A stretch of DNA of 6,156 bases from Verrucomicrobiota bacterium (GTDB lineage Bacteria; Verrucomicrobiota; Verrucomicrobiia; Chthoniobacterales; JAFAMB01), in the NCBI GenBank assembly GCA_019241095.1, contig JAFAXJ010000250.1, forward strand, positions 1 to 6,156, in the 5' to 3' direction. Position numbers and translations under genes: made by a program. This document shows positions 5,539-6,156 of this stretch, one piece after another (the stretch's first letter is position 1; the number at the start of each line of letters is the position of its first letter). The notes below the pieces were generated by a model, which was given only the letters and a program-made list of their open reading frames with translations, ran no database searches and was not told the DNA's origin.

Positions 5539-6081
5539 TCATTGTGGCAGCGGCTCAGTTTGCGCCAACTTTGACATCGCTTGACTTGTCAAAGCTTTTG
5601 CTAACTGAAACAACCACATCATGGGATCGACCCCCCTACAGCGCCTGGGCAAGCACTTCTCGACTAACTGTCCGCTATCGTTTAGTTCGAGATGACCCCA
5701 GCCGAGTGGCACTTCAGAGGAACTAATCAAGCCTTGAGAGGTAACGAGGTAATGTAGATTAGCCAGCTCATAATTAGTGAGCTGATCGAATTTGGTGTTG
5801 CTCATCAGTTGTTTTTGAATGCGATTTATCTTGCGAACGGTCTGTTGATAACCTTGGTGATCGATGCGCGTAAAGTCATAGGTAGCCCATTCAGAAAACA
5901 GCGATTCTACCGAAATATTCTCTCTGGCCAGCATTTTGTCGACGTCCATTGTCAGGTCAGTGCGTACTTGCACCCAGTCCTGAAACTGATCACGACAAAG
6001 CTTTGCCCCCACAGTGATTCGAAAAGGTATTTGGCGGCCGTTCAAAATCCTTGGCCACGATCGCCTGAGCACCATCGCCAT
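5539..6081 (-). CDS. Uncharacterised protein, possible degenerate endonuclease-fold (MmcB-like) ORF
   Basis: I do not recognise this 180-residue ORF securely. The C-terminal half has a stretch, NLHYLVTSQGLISSSEVPLG then WGHLEL (about 108-132), that resembles the 'FYFVCPEGLI...EVPEGWGLL' segment of small PD-(D/E)XK nuclease-fold proteins such as the MmcB family. Just before it, TRIDHQGYQQTVRKINRI (71-88) and NTKF (95-98) sit where those proteins have D-x-EVK-x-SR...D.KF. If that alignment is right, the catalytic Glu of E-x-K is missing (VRK here), so the protein may be inactive. There is no signal peptide or membrane helix. The start is uncertain: the ATG at 6081 has a GGTGAGG about 9 bases upstream, but the first codons lie antisense to a recombinase remnant. 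Start codons further in (GTG for Val24, ATG for Met45) lack good binding sites. It converges on uxaA with 41 bases between the stops. Confidence 0.45.
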   Translation of the reverse strand: MAMVLRRSWPRILNGRQIPFRITVGAKLCRDQFQDWVQVRTDLTMDVDKMLARENISVESLFSEWATYDFTRIDHQGYQQTVRKINRIQKQLMSNTKFDQLTNYELANLHYLVTSQGLISSSEVPLGWGHLELNDSGQLVEKCLPRRCRGVDPMMWLFQLAKALTSQAMSKLAQTEPLPQ

Positions 6082-6121
6082 CTATCTAAACCTCACCGAC
6101 ACCCATGTCGTGCAGCAGTGA
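5990..6121 (+). pseudogene. Remnant of a tyrosine recombinase/integrase C-terminus
   Basis: In the plus-strand frame ending at the TGA at 6119-6121, the translation includes RKGIWRPFKILGHDR followed by LSTIAIYLNLTDTHVVQQ and then the stop. This matches the end of the catalytic domain of tyrosine recombinases: LGH carries the second active-site His and the Tyr of IYLN is at the position of the nucleophile. An in-frame stop at 5987-5989 leaves only 43 codons. The boxes with the catalytic Arg residues and the RHxFA motif are absent upstream, and the frame stops before the usual basic/aromatic tail. The frame after the TGA continues as NTFESPW, which may be the displaced tail. It is therefore a decayed fragment, not an active enzyme, and it overlaps the 5' end of the minus-strand ORF. 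Confidence 0.55.
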
Positions 6122-6156
6122 AATACTTTTGAATCGCCGTGGTGCCAAAGGTGTGG

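Noticed and set aside
5809..6132. 107-codon plus-strand open frame at the right end
   Set aside because: It is antisense to the 5539-6081 ORF and out of frame with the recombinase remnant; its translation shows no family pattern.
6091..6156. Minus-strand reading HTFGTTAIQKY at the right edge, resembling the RHTFAT box of tyrosine recombinases
   Set aside because: It is on the opposite strand from the much better recombinase match, lacks the preceding Arg within the window, and hits a stop after about 20 codons; probably coincidence.

Overview
The window looks like a chromosomal stretch of a Gram-negative-type bacterium. The best guess is Verrucomicrobiota or a relative, held at low to moderate confidence. 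It rests on the style of the anti-sigma factor (an N-terminal half of the type FLMSAYRPNGADAQDP... and no zinc motif), a fused CrtYc-CrtYd-type lycopene cyclase, and a stand-alone PTS EIIA protein beside a ClcB-like channel. None of these is diagnostic, and there is no rRNA or tRNA to anchor the taxonomy.

Layout. From about 3823 down to the left edge, six genes run one after another on the minus strand: a lycopene beta-cyclase (3823-3071), a 253-base intergenic stretch with repeats, an ECF sigma factor (2817-2269), its membrane anti-sigma factor (2288-1539, overlapping the sigma gene by 20 bases), a gluconokinase (starting 5-11 bases after the anti-sigma stop), a short gap holding a probable promoter, a PTS EIIA protein with a TTG start (917-471), and the 5' part of a ClcB-like chloride channel gene (463-1, running off the left edge). 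On the plus strand, divergent from the cyclase, is an altronate dehydratase (3971-5497). The right end holds a minus-strand ORF of uncertain function (5539-6081) that looks like a degenerate restriction-endonuclease-fold protein. Antisense to its 5' end, on the plus strand, is a short remnant of a tyrosine recombinase (about 5990-6121).

How the genes may work together. Sigma, anti-sigma and gluconokinase are packed tightly enough to be one transcription unit. The cyclase just upstream in the same direction recalls the myxobacterial arrangement in which an ECF sigma factor and a membrane anti-sigma factor control carotenoid genes, but control of the cyclase here is inference. Gluconokinase (to 6-phosphogluconate) and altronate dehydratase (to 2-keto-3-deoxygluconate) both feed the Entner-Doudoroff route, giving the window a sugar-acid theme. 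The EIIA-ClcB pair is a separate two-gene unit in which a phosphotransfer protein may regulate an anion transporter. The right end, with a recombinase scrap and a probably decayed ORF, looks like an old insertion scar. I see no CRISPR array, complete insertion sequence, tRNA or rRNA. No clearly new multi-gene system is evident; the most interesting points are the sigma/anti-sigma/carotenoid neighbourhood, the EIIA-ClcB pair and the decayed right flank.
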